From: Gordius sp. MW1
Lineage: Eukaryota > Nematomorpha > Gordioida > Gordea > Gordiidae
DNA length: 64,000 nucleotides
Direction of reading: 5' to 3'
Assembly: GCA_964036665.1 (NCBI GenBank)
Contig: OZ038526.1
Span: forward strand, 15,562,001-15,626,000
The notes under the pieces were generated by a model that saw nothing but the letters and a program-made list of their open reading frames with translations, was not told the origin of the DNA and did not search any database. Positions 51,378-61,300 of the stretch are shown piece by piece. Within the stretch, counting starts at the first letter, position 1, and each line of letters starts with the position of its first letter. Both the position numbers and the translations under genes were made by a program.

Positions 51378-51397
51378 TTGCTATGCAATTTATGGGC
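51378..51397 (+). repeat. Left subterminal inverted repeat of insert II
   Basis: TTGCTATGCAATTTATGGGC is identical to the word at 27920-27939 of insert I and to the reverse complement of 54108-54127. Confidence 0.85.
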
Positions 51398-51415
51398 TCA
51401 CTTTCCATTTTCCGA

Positions 51416-51506
51416 ATGTCACGCACCGAACGTGGATGTCACGCACCGAACGTGGATGTCACGCACCAAACGTGGATGTCACGCACCGAACGTGGATGTC
51501 ACGCAC
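51416..51506. repeat. 20-bp minisatellite (ATGTCACGCACCGAACGTGG), about 4.5 units
   Basis: Units start at 51416, 51436, 51456, 51476 and 51496 (the last partial). One unit has CACCAAACG instead of CACCGAACG. A degenerate copy (ACGTGGATGTCTTGCACCG) is at about 51783. Insert I lacks this repeat. Confidence 0.9.
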
Positions 51507-51534
51507 TTTTAATTTTTGTTATTTGTTAATTTAA

Positions 51535-51870
51535 TTTAACCAGTTTTTGGGTTCGAATCTCGGGTTTTTTTTTGAATATTATTATTGTAACTGTTACTAC
51601 CATTGATAATATGACTTTTTGGCCGTCCGCTGGCTACTGACCACTGTAAAAAAATGACCATTTGGCCAAAATGTTAAACGAAATTTTTTTTTGCGTTTTT
51701 TTTGCCTCTTATGATTGTTCCTGTTACTACCATTGATAATATTTCTTTTTGGCCGTCCGTTGGCTGCTGACCAATGAAAAAAACGTGGATGTCTTGCACC
51801 GAATGTCTTTTTTGTTTACTTTTAATTTTTGTTAATTTAACCAGTTTTGGGGTTCGAATCCCGGGTTTTT
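51535..51870 (+). other. Two tRNA 3'-half-like fragments with B boxes
   Basis: TTTAACCAGTTTTTGGGTTC leads into GGTTCGAATCT (51550-51560). The second copy has GGTTCGAATCC at 51851-51861, a perfect fit to the Pol III B-box consensus, followed by CGGG and a T-run. They precede CCAATGG-type units exactly as the degraded copy does in insert I at 28210, so fragment plus units appear to be one repeat module. No A box or full cloverleaf is present. Confidence 0.5.
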
Positions 51871-52475
51871 TTTTGACTATTATGTTTGTTCCTGTTACTA
51901 CCATTGATAATAAGACTTTTTGGCCGTCCGCTGGCTGCTGACCAATGGAAAAAAATGACCATTTGGCCAAAATGTGAATCCAAGTTTATTTTTTCGCTTT
52001 TTTCCGCCTATTATGATTGTTCATGTTACTACCATTGATAATCTGCCTTTTTGGCCGTCCTCTGGCTACTGACCACTGGAAAAAAATGACCATTGGCCAA
52101 AGTATGAAGTAAAATTTTTTTCCTCGTTTTTTTGGCTAACATTGACTTATAGAGTATCTGTTGGTAGTGACCAATGAAAAAAATGACCATTTGGCCAAAA
52201 TGTGAATCGAAAATTTTTTTTCGCTTTTTTCCGCCTATTATGATTGTTCATGTTACTACCATTAATAATATGACTTTTTGGCCGTCCGCTGGCTACTAAC
52301 CATTGGAAAAAAATGCCCATTGGCCAAAGTATGAAGTAAAATTTTTTTCCTCGTTTTTTTGGCTAACATTGACTTATAGAGTATCTGTTGGTAGTGACCA
52401 ATGAAAAAAATGACCATTTGGCTTTGACTCTTATGTATTAATAGATTGTCTTTTGGTACTGACCAATGGAACAAT
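51575..52475. repeat. Array of CCAATGG-type tandem units in insert II (diverged)
   Basis: Repeated modules read TTTGACTATTATGATTG, GTTACTACCATTGATAATA, TTTTTGGCCGTCCGCTGG, CTACTGACCA or CTGCTGACCA, an A-run, and TGACCATTTGGCC or TGACCATTGGCC. They lie near 51600, 51745, 51895, 52040, 52170, 52275, 52390 and 52440. The inverted repeat is less perfect than in insert I because many left arms read CCACTG and many right arms CCATTTGG. A second unit type (GGCTAACATTGACTTATAGA) alternates with it at about 52132-52200 and 52360-52420. Reverse-strand open frames here are repeat by-products. Confidence 0.75.
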
Positions 52476-52486
52476 TTAGCACATGT

Positions 52487-52904
52487 AAATTTTTTGATAT
52501 ATCTTTATGATACCTGTGACAGTTTTAGATGCGCGGTCGTAACAGGCAATAGCGGAGCTATTGCATGTCGCTGATAGTTTCGTCGTAAGGATTTTTTTAA
52601 TTTTTATTATTATTTCCCATTAATTTCTATGTAAAAATTTTTAATAATTTCTATGCAATTTTTTATTATAAGCTACAATAGGAATTATCCCAATTAAATT
52701 TTTTGATATATCTTTATGATACCTGTGACAGTTTTAGATGCGCGGTCGTAACAGGCAATAGCGGAGCTATTGCATGTCGCTGATAGTTTCGTCGTAAGGA
52801 TTTTTTTAATTTTTATTATTATTTCCCATTAATTTCTATGTAAAAATTTTTAATAATTTCTATGCAATTTTTTATTATAAGCTACAATAGGAATTATCCC
52901 AATT
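52487..52904. repeat. Perfect 209-bp tandem duplication with an internal hairpin
   Basis: 52487-52695 is repeated directly at 52696-52904; I saw no difference between the copies. Each begins AAATTTTTTGATATATC and ends GGAATTATCCCAATT. Each contains TTTTAGATGCGCGGTCGTAA followed by the hairpin CAATAGC-GGA-GCTATTG. A third partial copy with the same hairpin is at about 52955-53005 (ATGCGCGTTCG) and a fourth short one at about 53015-53040 (ATGCGCAGACG). Confidence 0.9.
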
Positions 52905-53040
52905 TAATAACATTTTACCTTAACCAAAAGTAAGTTTTTAAATTTTATCATTTTTAGATGCGCGTTCGTAACAGGCAATAGCGGAGCTATTGCATATCGC
53001 TGGTAATTGTGCCATTTTTAGATGCGCAGACGTAACAGGA

Positions 53041-53585
53041 CGCCTAAATTAATTACTATTTTTAACAAAGTTTTCCATTATTACTAACCATACTAAATAA
53101 AAATTACCTCTGAATTACGTAGCGAGTTTTTTATTTTTATATTGATTATACGTTAAACCCCTACCCCTCTATCTTACCCTTCCACCGCTGAGTTGGTATT
53201 ATTAGGGGGCGGGAGTGGAGGAGATCATCCCTCAACCCCTTTTTATTATTATTGATTTTTATATGCTTTTGGCAAATTAACGGAGGGAAAGGGGGGATAG
53301 TGTGCGCGTTTAGTTTTAACGGAGGGAAAGGGGGGGGGGAAGGAGGTAGTTACTCTTCTATTCCCCCTCACTTCAGGCAAATACACTTAGAGCGCCAGCC
53401 CCCAAACCCCCATCCGCCATTGGTCTTTGCTATGAAAAACGTGGCTGATCGTGTCGCTAGTGCTGCCACAACTTCCCTTCACTTTCCCACTTTTTACCAC
53501 TAAATGACGTCTAACTCTATAATTCAGTACACTTTTAAAAAACATTTTATCGTAAAAATATGTTTATCAAAAATGAAATTTAATT
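53041..53585. other. Non-coding middle of insert II with G-rich repeats
   Basis: No gene is supported. AACGGAGGGAAAGGGGGG occurs twice (from 53279 and from 53318), the second with a longer G-run and a following AAGGAGG. These could form G-quadruplexes. An open frame on the plus strand (53252-53503) begins at TTG, crosses the G-rich repeats and has no recognisable domain; I do not call it a gene. The stretch 53395-53470 (AACCCCCATCCGCC to GTCGCTAGTGCTGCC) is of higher complexity, but I do not recognise it. Confidence 0.45.
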
Positions 53586-53589
53586 GATC

Positions 53590-53810
53590 AGACAGGGACA
53601 TGGACGTAGCCAGGTTTTGGTTTGGGGGGGAGGCGAAACGTTTAAAATTTCAATCAGGGGGGGGGGGGCCAAACCTACAATTTTTAATTTTTAGTTTTTT
53701 CATTCAAAAATTTTTTTTTCGTCATTTAGGGGGGTTTTCTTATTTGAACTAAAGGTCGACCAAGCAAAACCCAGGCAAAACTAGTCCCCCCCCCCCACTA
53801 AATGACAAAA
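53590..53810. mobile_element. Fold-back G-run/C-run repeat fragment
   Basis: GGACGTAGCCAGG (from 53602) is followed by G-runs at about 53624 and 53657-53668. GTCATTTAG plus a G-run (53721) pairs with a C-run plus CTAAATGAC (53798-53806), giving a 9-bp exact arm extended by G:C runs and by T5/A5 outside it. The GTAGCCAGG plus long G-run style is, from memory, common in repeats of invertebrate genomes, but I cannot name the family. It lies wholly within insert II and may be a nested element. Confidence 0.45.
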
Positions 53811-54065
53811 AATTTCAATAAGGCTTCCTCCAAGAGTTACATTTTAGCCCCTTCACCCTCCTAACCTAAAATGTTTAACCTAATTTCATTTATTAAAAAA
53901 TAAAAAATAAAGATGATATTTATATACTTTATCCAGCCGACATTTATACACTTAACTCATTTATATTTTCCCGCTTCGTCAAATTGTAAATCAAAATAAA
54001 ATTTTACGTTTTTTTGGCTAACATTGATACCTACCTATGCCCGTCAGTCCAATTCTTTTGCCTTT
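53811..54065. other. AT-rich non-coding stretch of insert II
   Basis: I see no gene or ordered repeat apart from A- and T-runs. TTTTTTTGGCTAACATTGA (about 54007) echoes the second unit type at 52132 and 52360, so the right part of the CCAATGG module may resume here after nested insertions. Confidence 0.4.
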
Positions 54066-54107
54066 AATACCCCCCTATAGGCATTCTCGCCCCTTCTCAC
54101 CTTTCTC

Positions 54108-54127
54108 GCCCATAAATTGCATAGCAA
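54108..54127 (-). repeat. Right subterminal inverted repeat of insert II
   Basis: GCCCATAAATTGCATAGCAA is the exact reverse complement of 51378-51397. It sits in a segment (about 54066-54155) homologous to the right end of insert I. Confidence 0.85.
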
Positions 54128-54154
54128 ATAAGCTACATTTATACGTAGAATAGA

Positions 54155-54210
54155 TGAGTCGTCGCCTCTTCCCTTCCCCCCCCCCCCCCTTCCCATCTCC
54201 CCCTTCTCCG
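54155..54210. other. Pyrimidine tract with poly-C run
   Basis: CTCTTCCC, a C-run of more than ten, CTTCCCATCTCCC and CTTCTCC occupy the same position relative to the right inverted repeat as the C/T tract in insert I. The opposite strand is G-quadruplex-prone. Confidence 0.75.
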
Positions 54211-54386
54211 GGGGTCTGGGGGCGGAGCCCCCAGTAGATGGGGGTTTGGGGGCGTAGCCCCCAACGGGGGTTTGGGGGCAGAGCCCCCAACGGGGGACTG
54301 GGGGCGGAGCCCCCAGCAGGGGGTTTGGGGGCGAAGCCCCCAAGGGGGTCTGGGGGCGAAGCCCCCAGTTACGCCCGAAGGGCGTA
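54211..54386. repeat. G+C-rich hairpin minisatellite at the right end of insert II
   Basis: Six units of 25-30 bp each contain TGGGGGC-NNN-GCCCCCA, with left arms starting at 54217, 54247, 54273, 54299, 54326 and 54351. The loops are GGA, GTA, AGA, GGA, GAA and GAA while the stems stay intact; three of them extend to CTGGGGGC/GCCCCCAG. A seventh, different hairpin TACGCCC-GAA-GGGCGTA (54370-54386) abuts the satellite. Open frames on both strands here are low-complexity Gly/Pro-rich by-products of the repeat. Confidence 0.9.
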
Positions 54387-54589
54387 TTTTATATATTTTT
54401 TGAAGCTCTTTCACATAGAATAACAAAAAATAAAATATTTTACCTCAAAATTTTCACATTTTTTCTTTCTACCGTATTCATCCGATGAAAGTTGTCGTTT
54501 TCATACACGATTTCCATGATAAAATGGTTAAATTTATCAGAATCAGAAAACTATTACTTTGAAATCATGACCGCATAGAGCAGTTTTAA

Positions 54590-57500
54590 AAAATTAAGCA
54601 CTCACGTTGCGATACAATAAACTAATCGCAATAATAAAACCTTGTCTTTTGTCAAAATGATAGTTTTTGCAGCTTAAAACTTCTTTTCCGAAGTCATTCG
54701 AGGATAATAGGATTCTCATTGGCTTACTTTTATATATTTTTTCAAGCTCTTTCACATAGAATAACAAAAAATAAATATTTTTACTCAAAATTTTTCACAT
54801 TTTTTTCTTTCAACCGTATTCATCCGATGAAAGTTGTCGTTTTCAGACACGATTTCCATGATAAAAAGTTAAAATTTATGAGAATCGTAAAACTATTACT
54901 TTGAAATCATGACCGGATAGAGCAGTTTTAAAAAATTAATCACTCACGTTGCGATACAACAAACTAATCGCAACAATAAAACCTTATCTTTTGTCAGAAT
55001 GATAGTTCTCGCAGCTTAAAATTTCTTTTCGTAAAACAATCGAGGATAATAGGATTCTCAAATGGCTTACTTTTATATATTTTATTAAGCTATTTCAAAT
55101 AGAATAACAAAAAATAAATATTTTTACCTCAAAATTTTTCACATTTTCTTCTTTCAACCGTATTCATCCGATGAAAGTTGTCGTTTTCAGACACGATTTC
55201 CATGATAAAAAGTTAAAATTTATCAGACTCAGAAAACTCTTACTTTGAAATCATGATCGCATAGAGCAGTTTTAAAAAATTAAGCACTCACGTTGCGATA
55301 CATCAAACTAATCGCAACAATAAAACCTTATCTTTTGTCATAATGATAGGTCTCGCAGCTTTAAAACTTCTTTTCGGAAGTCAATCGAGGATAATAGGAT
55401 TCTCAAATGGCTTACTTTTATATATTTTTTTAAGCTCTTTCACATAGCATAACAAAAAATAAATATTTTTACCTCAAAATTTTTCACATTTTTTTCTTTC
55501 AACCGTATTCATCCGATGAAAGTTGTCGTTTTCAGACACGATTTCCATGATAAAAAGATAAAATTTATCAGAATCAGAAAACTATTACTTTGAAATCATG
55601 ATCGCATAGAGCAGTTTTCAAAAATTAAGTACTCACGTTGCGATACAACAAACTAATCGCAACAATAAAACCTTGTCTTTTGTCAAAATGATAGTTCTCG
55701 CAGCTTTAAAACTTATTTTTGGAAGTCAATCAAGGATAATAGGATTCTCAAATGGCTTACTTTTATATATTTTTTTAAGCTCATTCACATAGAATAACAA
55801 AAAATAAATATTTTTACCTCAAAATTTTTCACATTTTTTTCTTTCAACCGTATTCATCCGATGAAAGTTGTCGTTTTCAGACACGATTTCCATGATAAAA
55901 AGTTAAAATTTATCAGAATCAGAAAACTATTACTTTGAAATCATGATCGCACAGAGCAGTTTTAAAAAATTAAGCACTCACGTTGCGATACAACAAACTA
56001 ATCGCAACAATAAAACCTTGTCTTTTGTCAAAATTATAGTTCTCGCAGCTTAAAACTTCTTTTCGTAAATCAATCGAGGATAATTCTCAAATTGGCTTAC
56101 TTTTATATATTTTTTCATGCTCTTTCACATAGAATAATAAAAAATAAATATTTTTACCTCAAAGTTTCATATTTTTTCCTTTCAACCGTATTCATCCGAT
56201 AAAAGTTGTCGTTTTCATTCACGATTTCCATGATAAAAAGGTTAAATTTATCAGAATCAGAAAACTATTACTTTGAAATCATGACCGCATAGAGCAGTTT
56301 TCAAAAATTAAGCACTCACGTTGCGATACAACAAACTAATCGCAACAATAAAACCTTATCTTTTGTCAAAATGATAGTTCTCGCAGCTTTAAAACTTCTT
56401 TTCGGAAGTCAATCGAGGATAAGGGGATTCTCAAATGGCTTACTTTTATATATTTTTTTAAGCTCTTTCACATAGAATAACAATAAATAAATATTTTTAC
56501 CTCAAAATTTTTCACATTTTTTTCTTTCAACCGTATTCATCCGATGAAAGTTGTCGTTTTCAGACACGATTTCCATGATAAAAAGTTAAAATTTATCAGA
56601 ATCAGAAAACTATTACTTTGAAATCATGATCGCATAGAGCAGTTTTCAAAAATTAAGCACTCACGTTGCGATACAACAAACTAATCGCAACAATAAAACC
56701 TTGTCTTTTGTCAAAATGATAGTTCTCGCAGCTTAAAACTTCTTTTCCGAAGTCATTCGAGGATAATAGGATTCTCATTGGCTTACTTTTATATATTTTT
56801 TCAAGCTCTTTCACATAGAATAACAAAAAATAAATATTTTTACTCAAAATTTTTCACATTTTTTTCTTTCAACCGTATTCATCCGATGAAAGTTGTCGTT
56901 TTCAGACACGATTTCCATGATAAAAAGTTAAAATTTATCAGAATCGTAAAACTATTACTTTGAAATCATGACCGGATAGAGCAGTTTTAAAAAATTAATC
57001 ACTCACGTTGCGATACAACAAACTAATCGCAACAATAAAACCTTATCTTTTGTCAGAATGATAGTTCTCGCAGCTTAAAATTTCTTTTCGTAAAACAATC
57101 GAGGATAATAGGATTCTCAAATGGCTTACTTTTATATATTTTATTAAGCTATTTCAAATAGAATAACAAAAAATAAATATTTTTACCTCAAAATTTTTCA
57201 CATTTTCTTCTTTCAACCGTATTCATCCGATGAAAGTTGTCGTTTTCAGACACGATTTCCATGATAAAAAGTTAAAATTTATCAGACTCAGAAAACTCTT
57301 ACTTTGAAATCATGATCGCATAGAGCAGTTTTAAAAAATTAAGCACTCACGTTGCGATACATCAAACTAATCGCAACAATAAAACCTTATCTTTTGTCAT
57401 AATGATAGGTCTCGCAGCTTTAAAACTTCTTTTCGGAAGTCAATCGAGGATAATAGGATTCTCAAATGGCTTACTTTTATATATTTTTTTAAGCTCTTTC

Positions 57501-58370
57501 ACATAGAATAACAAAAAATAAATATTTTTACCTCAAAATTTTTCACATTTTTTTCTTTCAACCGTATTCATCCGATGAAAGTTGTCGTTTTCAGACACGA
57601 TTTCCATGATAAAAAGTTAAAATTTATCAGAATCAGAAAACTATTACTTTGAAATCATGATCGCACAGAGCAGTTTTAAAAAATTAAGCACTCACGTTGC
57701 GATACAACAAACTAATCGCAACAATAAAACCTTGTCTTTTGTCAAAATTATAGTTCTCGCAGCTTAAAACTTCTTTTCGTAAATCAATCGAGGATAATTC
57801 TCAAATTGGCTTACTTTTATATATTTTTTCATGCTCTTTCACATAGAATAATAAAAAATAAATATTTTTACCTCAAAGTTTCATATTTTTTCCTTTCAAC
57901 CGTATTCATCCGATAAAAGTTGTCGTTTTCATTCACGATTTCCATGATAAAAAGGTTAAATTTATCAGAATCAGAAAACTATTACTTTGAAATCATGACC
58001 GCATAGAGCAGTTTTCAAAAATTAAGCACTCACGTTGCGATACAACAAACTAATCGCAACAATAAAACCTTATCTTTTGTCAAAATGATAGTTCTCGCAG
58101 CTTTAAAACTTCTTTTCGGAAGTCAATCGAGGATAAGGGGATTCTCAAATGGCTTACTTTTATATATTTTTTTAAGCTCTTTCACATAGAATAACAATAA
58201 ATAAATATTTTTACCTCAAAATTTTTCACATTTTTTTCTTTCAACCGTATTCATCCGATGAAAGTTGTCGTTTTCAGACACGATTTCCATGATAAAAAGT
58301 TAAAATTTATCAGAATCAGAAAACTATTACTTTGAAATCATGATCGCATAGAGCAGTTTTCAAAAATTAA
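54590..58370. repeat. Family B higher-order repeat, 2059-bp unit (6 monomers), second copy one monomer short
   Basis: CATCAAACTAATCGC with GATAGGTCTCGC recurs at 2059 bp (55301 and 57360). The AAGTACTCACG monomer of the first copy (55627) has no partner in the second, after which the offset falls to about 1714 bp (GATAAGGGGATTCTC at about 56419 and 58133). This is a six-monomer unit next to a five-monomer derivative. Confidence 0.8.
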
Positions 58371-61300
58371 GCACTCACGTTGCGATACAACAAACTAATC
58401 GCAACAATAAAACCTTGTCTTTTGTCAAAATGATAGTTCTCGCAGCTTAAAACTTCTTTTCCGAAGTCATTCGAGGATAATAGGATTCTCATTGGCTTAC
58501 TTTTATATATTTTTTCAAGCTCTTTCACATAGAATAACAAAAAATAAATATTTTTACCTCAAAATTTTTCACAATTTTTTCTTTCAACCGTATTCATCCG
58601 ATGAAAGTTGTCGTTTTCAGACACGATTTCCATGATAAAAAGTTAAAATTTATCAGAATCAGAAAACTATTACTTTGAAATCATGATCGCATAGAGCAGT
58701 TTTAAAAAATTAAGCACTAACGTTGCGATACAACAAACTAATCGCAACAATAAAACCTTGTCTTTTGTCAAAATGATTGTTCTCGCAGCATAAAACTTCT
58801 TTTCGTAAATCAATCGAGGATAATAGGATTCTCAAATAGGCTTACTTTTATATATTTTTTTTTCAAGCTCTTTCACATAGAATAATAAAAAATATTTTTA
58901 CCTCAAAGTTTCATATTTTTTCCTTTCAACCGTATTCATCCGATAAAAGTTGTCGTTTTCATTCACGATTTCCATGATAAAAAGGTTAAATTTATCAGAA
59001 TCAGAAAACTATTACTTTGAAATCATGACCGCATAGAGCAGTTTTCAAAAATTAAGCACTCACGTTGCGATACAACAAACTAATCGCAACAATAAAACCT
59101 TATCTTTTGTCAAAATGATAGTTCTCGCAGCTTTAAAACTTCTTTTCGGAAGTCAATCGAGGATAATAGGATTCTCAAATGGCTTACTTTTATATATTTT
59201 TTTAAGCTCTTTCACATAGAATAACAAAAAATAAATATTTTTACCTCAAAATTTTTCACATTTTTTTCTTTCAACCGTATTCATCCGATGAAAGTTGTCG
59301 TTTTCAGACACGATTTCCATGATAAAAAGTTAAAATTTATCAGAATCAGAAAACTATTACTTTGAAATCATGATCGCATAGAGCAGTTTTCAAAAATTAA
59401 GCACTGACGTTGCGATACAACAAACTAATCGCAACAATAAAACCTTGTCTTTTGTCAAAATGATAGTTCTCGCAGCTTAAAACTTCTTTTCCGAAGTCAT
59501 TCGAGGATAATAGGATTCTCATTGGCTTACTTTTATATATTTTTTCAAGCTCTTTCACATAGAATAACAAAAAATAAATATTTTTACCTCAAAATTTTTC
59601 ACATTTTTTTCTTTCAACCGTATTCATCCGATGAAAGTTGTCGTTTTCAGACACGATTTCCATGATAAAAAGATAAAATTTATCAGAATCAGAAAACTAT
59701 TACTTTGAAATCATGATCGCATAGAGCAGATTTCAAAAATTAAGCACTCACGTTGCGATACAACAAACTAATCGCAAAAATAAAACCTTGTCTTTTGTCA
59801 AAATGATAGTTCTCGCAGCTTTAAAACTTCTTTTCGGAAGTCAATCGAGGATAATAGGATTCTTAAAAGGGTTACCTTTCTATATTTTTTTAAGCTCTTT
59901 CACATAGAATAACAAAAAATAAATATTTTTACCTCAAAATTTTTCACATGTTTTTCTTTCAACCGTATTCATCCGATGAAAGTTGTCGACACGATTTCCA
60001 TGATAAAAAGTTAAAATTTATCAGAATCAGAAAACTATTACTTTGAAATCATGATCGCATAGAGCAGTTTTAAATAATTAAGCAATCATGTTGCGATACA
60101 ACAAACTAATCGCAACAATAAAACCTTGTCTTTTGTCAAAATGATAGTTCTCGCAGCTTAAAACTTCTTTTCGTAAATCAATCGAGGATAATAGGATTCT
60201 CAAATTGGCTTACTTTTATATATTTTTTCAAGCTCTTTCACATAGAATAATAAAAAATAAATATTTTTACCTCAAAATGTTTCATATTTTTTTCTTTCAA
60301 CCGTATTCATCCGATAAAAGTTGTCGTTTTCATACACGATTTCCATGATAAAAAGGTTAGATTTATCAGAATCAGAAAACTATTACTTTGAAATCATGAC
60401 CGCATAGAGCAGTTTTCAAAAATTAAGCACTCACGTTGCGATACAACAACCTAATCGCAACATTAAAACCTTGTCTTTTGTCAAAATGATAGTTCTCGCA
60501 GCTTAAAACTTCTTTTCCGAAGTCATTCGAGGATAATAGGATTCTCATTGGCTTACTTTTATATATTTTTTCAAGCTATTTCACATAGAATAACAAAAAA
60601 TAAATATTTTTACCTCAAAATTTTTCACATTTTTTTCTTTCAACCGTATTCATCCGATGAAAGTTGTCGTTTTCAGACACGATTTCCATGATAAAAAGTT
60701 AAAATTTATCAGAATCAGAAAACTATTAATTTGAAATCATGATCGCATAGAGCAGTTTTAAAAAATTAAGCACTCACGTTGCGATACGACAAACTAATCG
60801 CAACAATAAAACCTTGTCTTTTGTCAAAATGATATTTCTCGCAGCATAAAACGTCTTTTCGGAAGTCAATCGAGGATAATAGGATTCTCAAATTGGCTTA
60901 CTTTTATATATTTTTTCAAGCTCTTTCACATAGAATAAAAAAAAATAAACATTTTTACCTCAAAATTTTTCACATTTTTTTCTTTCAACCGTATTCATCC
61001 GATGAAAGTTGTCGTTTCCAGACACGATTTCCATGATAAAAAGTTAAGATTTATCAGAATCAGAAAACTATTACTTTGAAATCATGATCGCATAGAGCAG
61101 TTTTCAAAAATTAAGCACTCACGTTGCGATACAATAAACTAATCGCAATAATAAACCTTGTCTTTTGTCAAAATGATAGTTTTTGCAGCTTAAAACTTCT
61201 TTTCCGAAGTCATTCGAGGATAATAGGATTCTCATTGGCTTACTTTTATATATTTTTTCAAGCTCTTTCACATAGAATAACAAAAAATAAATATTTTTAC

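Larger units (their letters stand above)
51374..54386. mobile_element. Insert II: candidate composite mobile element in family B
   Basis: The satellite stops after AATAGGCTTA and resumes at TTTTATATATTTTTTGAAGC (54387), so the target lies in the GGCTTACTTTTATATA part of the monomer, different from insert I. It opens with TTAATTGCTATGC and carries the inverted-repeat word at 51378-51397 and its reverse complement at 54108-54127. TA is present at both junctions (51372-51373 and 54385-54386), although one C expected in the target is missing on the right. The interior is a mosaic: a 20-bp minisatellite, CCAATGG-type units, tRNA 3'-half fragments, a 209-bp duplication, G-runs and a G+C-rich hairpin array. 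No convincing coding region is visible. It may be a composite of nested insertions. Confidence 0.55.

Noticed and set aside
51674-52474. Reverse-strand frames of 70-98 codons in insert II
   Set aside because: They translate the same tandem hairpin units as in insert I, and the repeated peptide pattern comes from the DNA repeat.
27916-54386. LTR retrotransposon with inserts I and II as parts
   Set aside because: There are no long direct terminal repeats, primer-binding site, polypurine tract or pol-like frame. The two copies of insert I are part of a 7281-bp tandem duplication that includes satellite.
54044-54426. Gly/Pro-rich open frames on both strands
   Set aside because: They are low-complexity translations of the GGGGGC hairpin minisatellite, open in several frames at once because the repeat lacks stop codons.
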